Shown here: piece by piece, positions 1 through 10,256 of the stretch
How the letters are laid out: each line of letters begins with the position of its first letter
Position numbering within the stretch: the first letter of the stretch is position 1
From: Ampelomyces quisqualis
Lineage: Eukaryota > Ascomycota > Dothideomycetes > Pleosporales > Phaeosphaeriaceae
Direction of reading: 5' to 3'
DNA length: 64,000 nt
NCBI GenBank assembly: GCA_018398575.1
Contig: JAGTXZ010000020.1
Coordinates: forward strand, 1,240,001-1,304,000
The notes under the pieces: model-generated
The model's database searches: none
What the model was told of the DNA's origin: nothing
What the model saw: the letters and a program-made list of their open reading frames with translations, nothing else
Translations under genes and position numbers: made by a program

Positions 1-929
1 CAGCATGATTACGGGTTGTCGATGCCGTTGCGCTGACGTTGAACGAAGCCTTGACGGGCATCGGGCTGCAGATAATGGGGCAGAAGAATGTCATCATCAG
101 AAACGTAAAGATTGGCAAGGTGCTCGCTGCCTATGGCGACGGCATACGGATTTTCAAATCAACCAATGTCTGGATTGACCATTGCGACGTCTCTGGCGAC
201 GAGACCGCCGGCAAGGACACCTACGATGGTGCGTAACCGTCTCTCCTCCCCCCAATACCACCGACTAACCCCCCCTCGTGCCCAGGACTCATCGATCTCT
301 CGCACGCAGCAGACTTTGTGACCATTTCGCACACCTACTTTCACAACCACGTAAGTCTCACCACCACCCCCCCCCCCAGAACCGGTGCTCGATTGATGCC
401 GACGACTAACCCAGCCACGCCCGTGTCTAGCACAAGGGCACATTGGTAGGCCACAGTGACAAAAACGCCGGCGAAGATACCGGACACCTCCGCGTAACGT
501 ACGCCAACAACTACTTTTACAAAGTGGGCTCGCGCGGCCCCTTGGTCCGCTTTGGAACCGCCCACGTGTACAACCAGTACTACAACGAGCAAGACACGGG
601 TATCAACACGCGCATGGGAGCCCAAGTGTTGGTCGAGAGCACCGTGTTTGAGAACTCGGGGAAGAAAATGGTGTACAGCGAGTCGAGTAGCGCGATTGGG
701 TAGGTGCCAGATCCATGGGGCGTCGTGTGGTTTGAAACTCAATGGGACTGACTTCCTACCGTGTAGATATGCTGCCGTGTCTGACACGGTGTTTGGCGGT
801 CAGAGCAAGAATACGGCGCAGCCAGGGTCTCTCACGGCAACTAGCTTCCCCTACAGGTACTCGCTGCTAGGATCGGCCAATGTCAAGGCTTCGGTCACAA
901 AGGAAGCGGGCCAGACTCTGACCTTCTGA
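1..929 (+). CDS. Pectate lyase, PL1 family, 5' part missing
   Basis: Secreted enzyme expected to cleave polygalacturonate by beta-elimination in plant cell walls. The frame is rebuilt by splicing exons at about 50-228, 286-350, 431-699 and 767-929; introns 229-285, 351-430 and 700-766 have GT/AG borders. Recognisable PL1 strands of the right-handed beta-helix are the WIDHCDVSGD segment (Ca2+-binding Asp region), the ISHTYFHNH and LVGHSDKN strands and the SRGPLVRFGTAHVYNQYY segment, which holds the catalytic Arg region. The first bases (CTGAC branch then AAG near 49) look like another intron end, so the start and signal peptide lie outside the window. The remaining exons run in frame to TGA at 927-929 with no damage. 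PL1 is secure; exact pectate versus pectin specificity is inference. Confidence 0.9.
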
Positions 930-1084
930 ATGTGTTTCAAGACCGTTGGCGAAAGCTCACAGTGGTCACTCCTCTTTCTTGTCTATACTTGGTTGAAGAT
1001 GTCTAGCTTTGTTACAACTCTGTAGGCGGAACGGCAAGGCAGTTGATAAGGACTGTAATGTAGGACAAAGGTAGGCACATGTGA

Positions 1085-2461
1085 TTATTCAATGATCTCT
1101 AGCTCGCCCTGCCTATGCTTGGCAAAAGTATCTTTGTGTTCTTCCCACAGTCTCAGCAGCTCACTCATGTACTTTCCGTGAAGCTCATTGATGTGCTCAT
1201 GATCCGGATGTTTGTCCTGCACGACTCGGATAGGCCGACCGACAACAATGTTGATGGGTCTTCGGTAGGGCATCATGCCAACGTCATAGTTAAAGATGCC
1301 GCGAGCATGGAAAATGGGTACAGTGAAACCCATGACCTTCTTGACCAACAACTGAAACTTGTGCACGTAGGGATGGGAGTCGGTGTCCAATTGATCGTAG
1401 ACGTCGTTTTCGCCAAAGGCGAGGACGGGAACGAGGTCGGCACCAGTGCGGATGGCCATCTTGACGAAGCCCTTACGCCGGCGCAAAACAAGGCGGGTGG
1501 TTCCTGGACGGGCATCGAGTGATTCGCGAGCGCCGCCTACGACGATGGTAATGGCGCGACCCATGCCCTCGCCGTTCTGGCCGCCCTTGGAAAGGATGTT
1601 CTCGCACGACTCGCGGGACACCGAAGCCATGCCCAGACGGAGGGCATACTCGCGGTAGACGGGGTAGCGGAAGTTGGAATCGAGCGTGAGCAAGGCGTTT
1701 GTGATGCCCGGGAAGAGCTGCGAGAAGCCCAGCGCTTCCGTGGCAAAGGCGGCAAAGGCGCCATGGGATATGATGCCGTGCGGGTGGTAGCCAAAGATGT
1801 ATTTCCGCGTGGGCGCCAGCTCTTGTGAGCGGTGAAGGCGGGCGGGGAAGTACGAGGCAAAGAGAGACCAGATGGGAAGGCGGCGCAGGCGGTCGCTGCG
1901 GAAGGACAGCTCTCCGGAGGTGCCGGCGTTGGAGAAGAGCACGTAGACGGTGTACGGCAGGAGCACGGGCCATAGGAGGGGGATGCTGCAGAGGAAGAAG
2001 AATAGGGCGAGGCCGCCGGCGATGCTGAGCGTGTGCACGAGCACGGCGGCGGTCTGGAGGCGGCGCTGCAACGGCACGTTCATGGGCGCCCAGCGCATTC
2101 TGTCGAGGTCAGCATGTGCACACGGGTTGGGGCGGCCCCGCGCAGGGCCGTCGACGCACTTGCTTGTGGCCCATCCCAGGCCCGCCTGCCGCCCCGACTT
2201 GAGCTGCGCGTGGTCGCTGGAGTGCCGGCGCTCCCCGTCGCGCCTGCAGTCGTGGGCCAGCGCCCGCGCGGGCTTGACGCTGACCAGCGAGTCGCCCGCG
2301 CGCGACCCCTTGCGGCGGTGTCCTCGGGAGGGGCTCTTGGGCGACGCGTCCAAGCCCACGCCCTCGAGCTTCTCGGCCTGCTGTTCCCGTGCTTCCTCGG
2401 CAGCGGCGGCATACGGTGTGGGTGCGAGGTCCAGCTCGGCGGGCTCGGGATGCAGCGACAT
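1085..2461 (-). CDS. Diacylglycerol O-acyltransferase, DGAT2 family
   Basis: Final step of triacylglycerol synthesis: acyl-CoA plus diacylglycerol, at the ER and lipid droplets. The protein (458 aa as a single frame) has a hydrophobic hairpin near residues 137-178, then the family hallmark HPHG (about 226-229) in YIFGYHPHGIISHG, followed by the GGARESL and RRRKGFVKMA blocks of the acyltransferase fold. The start is the ATG at 2461. Bases 2159 to 2100 (read on the minus strand) begin GTGCGT and end CTGACCTCGACAG; they form a likely 60-nt in-frame intron, whose removal joins SK directly to MRWAPMNVPLQRR, as usual for fungal DGAT2, and gives 438 aa. It is divergent from the Stk19-like gene with 124 bp between start codons. 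Confidence 0.92.
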   Translation of the reverse strand: MSLHPEPAELDLAPTPYAAAAEEAREQQAEKLEGVGLDASPKSPSRGHRRKGSRAGDSLVSVKPARALAHDCRRDGERRHSSDHAQLKSGRQAGLGWATSKCVDGPARGRPNPCAHADLDRMRWAPMNVPLQRRLQTAAVLVHTLSIAGGLALFFFLCSIPLLWPVLLPYTVYVLFSNAGTSGELSFRSDRLRRLPIWSLFASYFPARLHRSQELAPTRKYIFGYHPHGIISHGAFAAFATEALGFSQLFPGITNALLTLDSNFRYPVYREYALRLGMASVSRESCENILSKGGQNGEGMGRAITIVVGGARESLDARPGTTRLVLRRRKGFVKMAIRTGADLVPVLAFGENDVYDQLDTDSHPYVHKFQLLVKKVMGFTVPIFHARGIFNYDVGMMPYRRPINIVVGRPIRVVQDKHPDHEHINELHGKYMSELLRLWEEHKDTFAKHRQGELEIIE

Positions 2462-2567
2462 GGCGGGCGGCAAGGAGGATCGCCAGGTGACGGTGGGCGG
2501 AGGCGGGCGAGGAGGAGGGTTTGGTGGGTGGCACTGGTGGATACTGTGTAGCCCCAGCTCCCAGGTG

Positions 2568-2575
2568 TGACGTCA
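2568..2575. promoter_or_regulatory. Perfect CRE-type palindrome TGACGTCA
   Basis: An 8-bp perfect palindrome, the canonical ATF/CREB bZIP site, lies in the 124-bp gap between the DGAT2 start (2461) and the Stk19-like start (2586), 10 bp before the latter ATG. Regulation of either gene by an Atf1/CREB-type factor is inference from the motif alone. Confidence 0.45.
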
Positions 2576-2585
2576 CTTGCTCACC

Positions 2586-3802
2586 ATGTCGGACACGCCC
2601 CCCCCCCACGACACCATCGGCGCCTGGGTCGCAGACTTCGGACCAGCCCCTGTCTTGATGTCACGCTCGTCGCGCATCACCAAGCTACGCCGAACAAGTG
2701 CCGCGGCGCTGCAATGTCATGACGACGAGCAGCTCGGGGACACGGGCGTCGTCGCATCGCTCGCCCCTGACCTCAACTTCCGCGACGTTCCTCAATGCAT
2801 CGGGTACATTCGCAGCCGCATGTTTTGCGACATGCCCGAAAGGGCCGGCATGCACTCGACCAGGGTTGCCGAGGTGCTGAACTTCCGCGCCAGACTGCCT
2901 CCCTTTGTGACGGTAGCACACATACATGCACTCTGTGCATCCTCAACCCGCGTGGAGCGAGAGATTGCCCAGCTTGCAAAGGCAGCCATTCTGCGGCGCG
3001 TTGCCATTCCGCTTCGGGGTGTTGGAGCTGCTGCCGTGGGAGACGGCGTTGCGAGTGTGCGTGAATGGCATGCGCTTGTGCGCGAACACAACCATTTGCC
3101 CGCTGCTCTCAAGGGTGAGTTGGACAACGACCATGTCTCCCTCGTCCAGTCGCAACGGCTAACACGTGCATAGAGAAGTATGTTTCCACAATGAACAAGA
3201 ACCCCACTTCCATGTCCATCACTGCTTCCGCCTTCACACCAAGTGAACTCTCAAGTCTCATCGCTGTCGGACTTCTCACGTCTAGCACTGCCATCTCCCC
3301 GCATGCATTAGGCTTGGTGTCCCAGGGCGCCACTTCCCTTGCGTCTATATCGTCCTCTGGCTCCCGTCACGCCGCAGGGTCCCTCGAAGCCGTTGGTGGT
3401 GCATCGGCGACCCACCATATGCATGGGGGAACTTCTTTCAACACATCACGGCCTGCGCTCACAACATACAACTTCTCTCTTCCCAACACGGGAACGCATT
3501 TGAAGCTCCTGATGGGTGCACGCATGCATCTAGTTGACGTCGTGAAGAAAACAAAGTACAAAGAGATGCTGCTCAGTGTGTTGAGAGAGAGATGGGAAGG
3601 CGGTGTCGCACTGCAAGGCGACCGGTACGAGAGGAAAAAGGCAAGAGGTGAATTTTCTGGCGTTTTGCCAGGCCGCACAAGAAAGTGGAAACAATATTAC
3701 GGCATGCGTTTCGAATGGATACTGGAGGAATGCCTGGGGGCCGGCCTGTTGGAATTGTTCGAGACGGGTAGCGTGGGAAGAGCGGTTCGGATCTCGCGGT
3801 GA
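2586..3802 (+). CDS. Stk19-like protein (PF10494-type)
   Basis: Exons 2586-3114 and 3174-3802 join in phase across a GTGAGT...ATAG intron of 59 nt, giving 385 aa. The C-terminal half carries the blocks of the Stk19 family: RPALTTYNFSLPNTGTHLKL, then LVDVVKKTKYKEMLLSVLRERW, GEFSGVLPGRTRKWKQ and FEWILEECLGAGLLELFETG. The family was named after a putative human kinase, but no kinase motifs are visible here; current knowledge links human STK19 to chromatin and transcription-coupled repair, so a nuclear DNA-binding role is more likely. The N-terminal 170 residues are less distinctive. The start is the ATG at 2586; no upstream ATG lies in frame. It shares a short promoter with DGAT2. Confidence 0.8.
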
Positions 3803-4055
3803 AGGTCCTCTTAGTCTACTAAAAGCCTACAAGTTCGTGAGTCACTGCGCGCGTAATTGAACATGGTCAATCCTTCTTCGGCCCGGTGAGAATGGATTGT
3901 ATGACGACACAGCCATGCTGTATTTTCGTAACCAACAGACTAGGAGTACAGCTCGTTGAAAATGGCTGTCAACGCAACTGAGCATAAATCATACGACGAT
4001 ATTTAAGCTTCTGCCCCACCACTTGGCCTGCCCGTCATTCGTACCAAGCTCCTGT

Positions 4056-4889
4056 TCACCCAACCGCCACGACAACAAGCGTGAACGGTACCGCAGTCAA
4101 AAAGAACCACCCGTACGTCGTCCTCGGCCCCGAAACATACTCGTTCATGCTGTAAAAGCTGCTGACGAAAGACAGCGGGATGAATACCGTCGCTAGCCAT
4201 GTCACGATATCAGTCAGCCGGTCGACGCGTTGCTGCAGCACATCAATGGCGGCCGAGACACGGAGGAAATCGGGAACCATGTTTCCTGCACCATCTCCTT
4301 CAGTATGGGTATCTGGCGGCGCCAGGTGTGTAAGCGCTTGAGTGAGGTGTCGATTGCGTCCCCCTTTGAGCGGAACATGATGCATTTTAGGTACGGGAAG
4401 CCAATTGGTGCCATCATACCAAAGTGGTTGTCCTTGCGAGGGTGTCGGATCGAGCATAACGACAGCAACAATCCCATTGTCGCATTCTTTATCCTTGCCT
4501 ATCCACCACGTCGTTCGAGTGCGCATCATGGATACAATCGCTTCGCTGCTATCCGCAAACTTGCATCGATTTTTGTCCTTCTCGGGCCGGCCTAGTACAT
4601 CCCACGTGTTGGTCTCCTTCCACGCATCGTCAAAGTCGGCCTGTGTCTCATGATATCGAGCGCGAATGTTGCGGACGGGGAACATGTAGCGTATTCTGTC
4701 GGAGCCCGGGGAGGCTTCTTGCCATGATTTTCCGAGGAGCTGTAGGATGACATGACTGCAGCGTTTGTGGTTGCTCCTTTCCAAGTCCACCGATTTCACA
4801 GCAATTGTCTTTGCGAGAATAGCTTGATTGCACGCACTCCAGCAGAAGATGTATGTTGGTAAAGATCGACCTAGGCGCCCGCAGTTGAG
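4056..4889 (-). pseudogene. CorA-like membrane protein, frameshifted
   Basis: Reading from about 4889 (after a TTTCAG acceptor) the frame gives YIFCWSACNQAILAKT, then a CorA-like cytosolic region (GIVAVVMLDPTPSQGQPLWY). Near 4360, at a run of five G, the family-like sequence moves to another frame (DAIDTSLKRLHTWRRQIPIL, about 4380-4300), then returns to the first frame before SAAIDVLQQRVDRL and the two C-terminal membrane segments (WLATVFIPLSFVSSFYSMN, then FFLTAVPFTLVVVAVG). The loop motif is SMN in place of the bacterial GMN, as often in fungal CorA-like proteins. Two compensating shifts suggest a damaged gene or base-calling errors. No convincing first exon was found upstream. Confidence 0.65.
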
Positions 4890-5312
4890 GCTGAAACATC
4901 ACGGGTCAGCATATCACCGATGTCAGATTGGACTCCTCTCGTACGTGTCCAAGGCAGTTCCGTCGGCTCAATGAATTCGCCTACTACATCTCAGCGATAT
5001 TATCCATTCTTATTGTATGCAGATTAAAGTCAATACGATGGTGTCGAGTTGTTTTGTGTTCTCCGAATTTCGCGTTCCCCTCATGTTCAACGCGTCACAG
5101 CCATTGGATCAGGACCATTGTCAGGCGTCCAGCCCCAACCGACAATTCGCGAGAATGGTGCCGGTTGCCATCTGTTGATTTTGGTAGCAGTAAGTAAAGA
5201 CAACTGACAGCATCATTCCTACTTTGGATGCAGCACAAGCCGAAGTATTTCTACTTGTTAAAGTAGTATTGCCGTTGTGAACTGGCCGCGTATATTATAC
5301 AACTATGTTTGA
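4890..5312. other. Intergenic, no supported gene
   Basis: Lies upstream of the CorA-like remnant and downstream of the CFEM/SAT4 receptor. It may hold the unseen 5' exon of the CorA-like gene. I see no conserved reading frame or repeat here. Confidence 0.5.
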
Positions 5313-6781
5313 CTAAGTTTTCGGTTTGAAGTCTAGAATGGGTTCCATCTCTTCCTCTGGTGAATGAACACTTGGTTGACGCAGCCTGTATGAAGGTGGG
5401 TTTGGCGCTGAATTACTGCTGTCTTTTGATGTACCAATTTTACTGAATAGGTAGTCCTTGACAGAAGTTGGAATAAGCTTAGCGGCGAAGATTCGGATTG
5501 CTGGTAGAGAATTGCAGATTATGCAGACTGCAAGTTCGAGCTGTGACCATTTCGTGGCCGCCACGTAGTCCCAGGTGGGATCGATCGAGATCTTGAAGCT
5601 GCTCAAGGAAGGCAAGCGCATAGCTGTCGCAACCGTTCCGAATGTGCCAATTGCGAACATGAAGCCGACTGCGATCTTGCGGGTACGCCTCATCTGTAGT
5701 TGACGGATAAATGTCAATGGCAATATCAAGAGTATTAAGTCCTGTACCATCGCGGATCCGGAGGCTGCATAGCTAATTGCCTGAATGTTTAGGCACTTGC
5801 CGTTCTTGATGTCGCGGTCCCAAAACGACGATACCGGTTTACAAGCAAAGACCGTGATAAAGAAAATGACACAATTGTTAACAATGATAAAACCAAGCGC
5901 ACAGAAGGCTATTCTTCGAAATCGAGGAGTAGTGAAGATCTCCAGATAGAACAGAAGTAGCGAGACTTTGAGCAGACTTAGGACGACAATGTACATAAGC
6001 CATGAAATGTAAACTGTAACAGTTAGCTACAGAAAAAAACAAGCATAGGCTGTCAACTTGCTATATCGTAGAACGGTTGAAAGTTTGCCATCTTGAAGGT
6101 TCCAGAGATGTTCGCCAAAGCCATCTTGTGCACCTAATAGTCCGTTAGCAATGATATTAAATCTACATATAGTTCATACGTACCGCGCAATATGAACCCA
6201 AGAGGTACTGCAGCTAACAGCAAGGCCGACACAACAGTCATATCGTCCCATCCTAGCTGGTGTGACACTCTTTTCCCAACAATCCTGAGGACGACAAAGA
6301 TAAATGCAATAGAGTAGACAATGCTCGTATACAATATCATTGACTGCTTCTCAGATTCGTTGGACAGATCGCAGAGATCTGCTTGTACCCTAGATGTCCC
6401 TATAGATAGAAGCGTTAGCTCTTTTCACCCAAACATGCAACGCTATGTGAACAGCGTACCTAGTATCTCCTGCATTGTACAGTTTGCGAGCATGCACGTC
6501 GCAAGGGGGTGGGTAAGGGCCTTGCTACCACAAATGCAATTTATATCACCCAGTGAGCAGCCAGTCACTGCAACATTGGCAACGAGGCATTGTAGCTACA
6601 TACTTTTTAGCATGTCTTTTGATAAGTTGCTAAACAATTGAGGGTGGCTCACCCCACATGCTGGAGCATCGAAGAGTGTTAAATTTCTCGGCTCCATGTT
6701 TGATGCATAGACTGTGACCGCGCAGAAAAACAGCAGACAAGAGACAGCTGCGACGATCGCGCACAAGCTTGTTAGGTTCAA
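5313..6781 (-). CDS. CFEM-domain SAT4/rhodopsin-like membrane receptor (PTH11-like)
   Basis: Minus-strand exons 6781-6653, 6595-6460, 6399-6184, 6133-6062 and 6013-5313 join in phase. The order is a hydrophobic leader, then a CFEM domain (PACGLQCLVA, GCSLGDINCICGS, ATCMLANCT: eight spaced Cys), then seven-helix SAT4/rhodopsin-like membrane segments beginning at MILYTSIVYSIAFIFVVLRI and ending near FAAKLIPTSV, with a polar tail. This architecture is that of PTH11-type fungal receptors, which act in surface or host sensing. The intron 6061-6014 has a GC-AG border (GCAAGT donor). The start is unresolved: there is no ATG before the leader in this frame, which stays open to about 6815; a small exon near 6950-6980 (ATGCAATGTGCG..., GTAAGG donor) could supply it. 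Confidence 0.82.
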
Positions 6782-8079
6782 GATTCCTTCGAACTGGGAC
6801 CCTGAACGTGCGCCTCATCTTTTATGTGCAGAGATAATCCGACTTTAAGACCTACCGATGACAAGGTTCACGCTTGCTTGTAGGTTTCAACTAGGATGGT
6901 GCAAGCCCTCGAAGATGTGTCCGGACTCCGCACCGAGCGATCCCTTACCTGTTAACGTGCTAGTTGACGCACATTGCATTGACTAGTCTACCACAGTACA
7001 AGTCTTTTGCGCTACCGTTGTCGAGCCAAACACACTTTTGTGTTCAAGCCGAACAACGGAATCCATCGTCATGTTTCAGCATCTGTAGTTGGATGGATCG
7101 AAAAGGATCTAGAGCTGTCTTTGGCTCTACCTAAAAGTCCTGTACGTCAATCAACACCCGCCGCCACCCAAGCCTACCAAACGTTGGTTCTGCCGGGCTC
7201 AAAGCAAAATACTAGTTCAACGCCAAAACAGTGCCTGTGCCCATTCCAACTTTCAACCCAGATTTTCCCAACCACCACTATGCCAAGTGATTACGGGAGC
7301 TACAGCGACGTTGAAAGCCGCATCATATATAATGACTTTGGCCGGTTTGGATCCGGAAAAGAAGTGCAACTTCAACAAGGTAGCACACGACGCAAAGGTG
7401 GCTTGTGGGGCCGGTGCCAAACTGCCGAAAGCTTCTTACTAGTTCAGAACTCCTGGAGTTACGTCCGCGGGGCGCGGGGAGCTGAGATGCTTGGCACCAT
7501 GAGGTCCTACTGCAGGTAGGCACGACCGACGGACGGAAAGCCGAGTGAACTTCAAAGCTTTGTAACTCAACGCAATAAAATCAGGTAAAGATGTAGTTTG
7601 TTGGAAGAGCTGTAGCGTACTAAGAGCTTTAAAATAACATGTTGTGTGACTAGTAATGTTGTAGATTACACGCTGTGCAGCATGATGTTCCTCATCGGCC
7701 TTTCCGTCGGTCCTGCCTACCTGCAGTACAACATCGAATTTAGCCACTTTGAGAGCCAGATATGTAAGGGTTTCAGCGTTTCTAACGCCCCAACCTGCCG
7801 CCAAATAATCAACTTACGATCATTATCTCTGCCTATTTCTTGTATCTTTAACCCACTTGCTGGGTGTTGATTAACCGACACATTTTGATACCTCGGCTAA
7901 GGTGTGGCAGTGAGTTCGAGTAGTCTAACACAATCAAGTATATGACCGAGGATCTATCGGATTTAACAGACGTTACTTCGTGCCCCCATACTCAAGCGCG
8001 CGGGTAGTATGAGAGTCACGTACGTGTATTTGCCACATAAGACGATTGCAGCGCAGCCCACTTCTTAAACCGCTGCGCA

Positions 8080-8266
8080 GGCTCTAGCGCCGCGAGACAT
8101 TTCATGAACCACACGGTCCTAGACTGCTAAACTCCATGAACATAGATTAGACCCCTATCAAACATAGGACCATTTCTTTGCAAAATGCTCTACTGTCTTC
8201 AGCGTTCATGTTTACGGAGTAAGCTACCATCAGCTTACTTCCGGGTTTCATCGCGGCGCTAGAGCC
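8080..8266. mobile_element. Possible MITE with 16-bp perfect terminal inverted repeats
   Basis: GGCTCTAGCGCCGCGA at 8080-8095 is the exact reverse complement of 8251-8266. The enclosed 155 bp are non-coding and contain a second perfect hairpin at 8218-8239 (AGTAAGCT, 6-nt loop, AGCTTACT). The size (187 bp) and terminal position of the repeats fit a miniature inverted-repeat element, but no clear target-site duplication flanks it. Confidence 0.4.
8218..8239. repeat. Perfect 8-bp stem hairpin
   Basis: AGTAAGCT and AGCTTACT are separated by ACCATC. It lies inside the 187-bp inverted-repeat element, near its right end. Confidence 0.5.
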
Positions 8267-9039
8267 AGGTTCTACTGACCAGTTTCAACTTCAAAGTTTT
8301 CCGCCTGTCCTTCGTACCACCGGGTGCCAGGGCGACAGTCGCTCGGCTCGTGGGGCGGGTGCCGTGTACTGTAGATTTGAGATGAGGAGCCGAGCGAGTG
8401 TCCGGTCCCTACTCGGCCCCAGAATTTTAGCCAATGCCCAATGACAGCTGTTGTGGCAGTGCGTGGCTGGAGTTGGATGCAGAAGTTTTGACTGGCTTAG
8501 AGCCTCGGAGCCGACTCGGGACCGTAGACTAGCTCCGCTCTTCATCTAAAATATACATTGTACCGCACCCGTTGTAAGCGTTCCCAGCATCAGGGGATGG
8601 ATAAGGCTGCACAAAGCTTTTATATACAAATTCTGTAGTGTTGCAGTGCCTGTAAGCTAGTTTTCAAAGTTGTTATTGCTATCATAGCGTCGGCACAAGC
8701 CAGCGAGGCGGAGATATTTAGGATCTTCCCGCGCACGAGCCAAATACACGTGCCTGTCGTCCTGGCAGCCCTAAGCAAAGTAACGCGAAGTCCCATTTGT
8801 GTCCTCCAGCTAGTATATCTTAGTGTAGACGGATATCACGCAATTGATATTATACTACTATCACTATACAGAGCGTGACAACCTCAAGAGTTTTGTTTTC
8901 AAAGCCTCTGCTGATTGGCTGAACGTGCACCTCGGCCGAACTCGAACATGGCGTCATGTCGCTCTATTTCTAAGCAGGCGATACATAATCACGGCGGCAT
9001 TCGATTCTTTTTCCTTCTTTCTGACATCAATCATTCGAT

Positions 9040-9985
9040 ATGACTACTGCAAGCTTCAATCATATTGATACGACCTCCTTCGAAGGCAAACCATGGGCCA
9101 AGGTCGACGGTCCTGGCAATAACTTCAAACAGAAAGACCACACCCGAGATGTCCATAATTTACGTGGTAGAGAACATGAGTTCACAACAGACAACGCAGG
9201 CTTCACTGTGTTGAAGTATCCTGCCAAGGAAAAGTTGTTCACCGACGACAAAGCTGTAATAGGTGGCTACTACGAAGAAGTCGAGCGTATGCTTCGCGAC
9301 AAACTTCACGGCATCAAGAAGGTGGTCATATTCGACCATACTATCCGCCGACGGAAGAAGGACTCGCCTCGTCAGCCAGTACAACAGGTCCACGTTAGTA
9401 GCGGCAACCATATCTTCTGCTTAATAACGACAGTTACTGACTAGCTTCTAGGTTGATCAAACACCCGGCGCAGCAGAAGCACGTGTACGACGCCATTTGC
9501 CCGCAGAGGAGGCGGAAGAGTTGGTGCAAGGTCGCTATCAGATCATCAACGTATGGCGACCCATCGAAAACCCTGCTTCCGACCATCCTCTTGCAGTAGT
9601 GGATTGGCGCAGCACCTCACCAGATGATTTCATTGCCACAGATCTCATGTATCCTAAGCGCGCGGACTCATTGGACCTAGATGACCGCGGTAAGGAAGTA
9701 CTACCAGATGCGAACAGTTACACTTCCACGGCCGGGTACGAAGTCAAGGGCGAGACTATGGCTGTCGCACCAAACGACAAGCATAAGTTCTATTATCAAA
9801 AAGGCATGACCCCGGATGAGGTGCTGCTGTTGAAGTGTTTTGACAGCTGGGGTGAAGGTATGCCAAATGGGAAGACAGGAATCGCAGTAAGGACACCGCA
9901 CACCGCGTTCGCAGATCCGTTGACTCCAGCGGATGCACCTGGACGTCAAAGCATTGAGGTTAGATGTCTGGTATTTTATGACTGA
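9040..9985 (+). CDS. CmcJ/AsaB-like hydroxylase/desaturase
   Basis: Exons 9040-9393 and 9452-9985 join in phase over a 58-nt intron (GTTAGT...TCTAG) to give 295 aa. The sequence matches the fungal family annotated as AsaB/CmcJ-type hydroxylase/desaturase or GA4-desaturase-like: VIFDHTIRRR at the end of exon 1, then VHVDQTPGAAEARVRRHLP, RYQIINVWRPIENP, DHPLAVVDWRS and FYYQKGMTPDEVLLLKCFDS. These are probable Fe(II)/2-oxoglutarate-type enzymes: HVD, with a later His, would be the metal ligands, but that assignment is inference. Relatives often sit in secondary-metabolite clusters; no NRPS or PKS is visible nearby, so the substrate is unknown. The frame is complete and undamaged. Confidence 0.85.
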
Positions 9986-10256
9986 TAGTGCTTGTTAGGG
10001 AGTGCCTAGTCTTATCAAATCATCTTCACCTTTCACTTTCACCTTCACCATGCCTTTTCCCTGATTGCCCACATCAGCCCCTCCTCTTCCATCGAGCTTG
10101 TGTCCTGCATCCTGTGCTAACATTCGATTGTTGGTGATCTGCCCGCGATTGCGTGTACTATTCAACGACCAGACTGCACACTATGAGCGCGTCGCAAACA
10201 GCGTTGAAACATCCACCACCGAAATTGCAGCACCCGCTCTTTACCATACGTCACTA

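Larger units (their letters stand above)
6782..9039. other. Gene-poor tract, 2.2 kb
   Basis: No recognised gene. A short frame from ATG 7281 (in a good ACCACTATGCC context) reads MPSDYGSYSDVESRIIYNDF and could continue after a weak intron (GTAGCA...CTAG) to 7519; I do not recognise it and do not call it. The minus strand has an open frame at 7804-7439, also unrecognised. The part 7900-8840 contains the inverted-repeat element described separately; the rest shows no structure I can support. Confidence 0.4.

Noticed and set aside
1115..2551. Plus-strand frames opposite DGAT2
   Set aside because: Shadows of the acyltransferase gene on the other strand.
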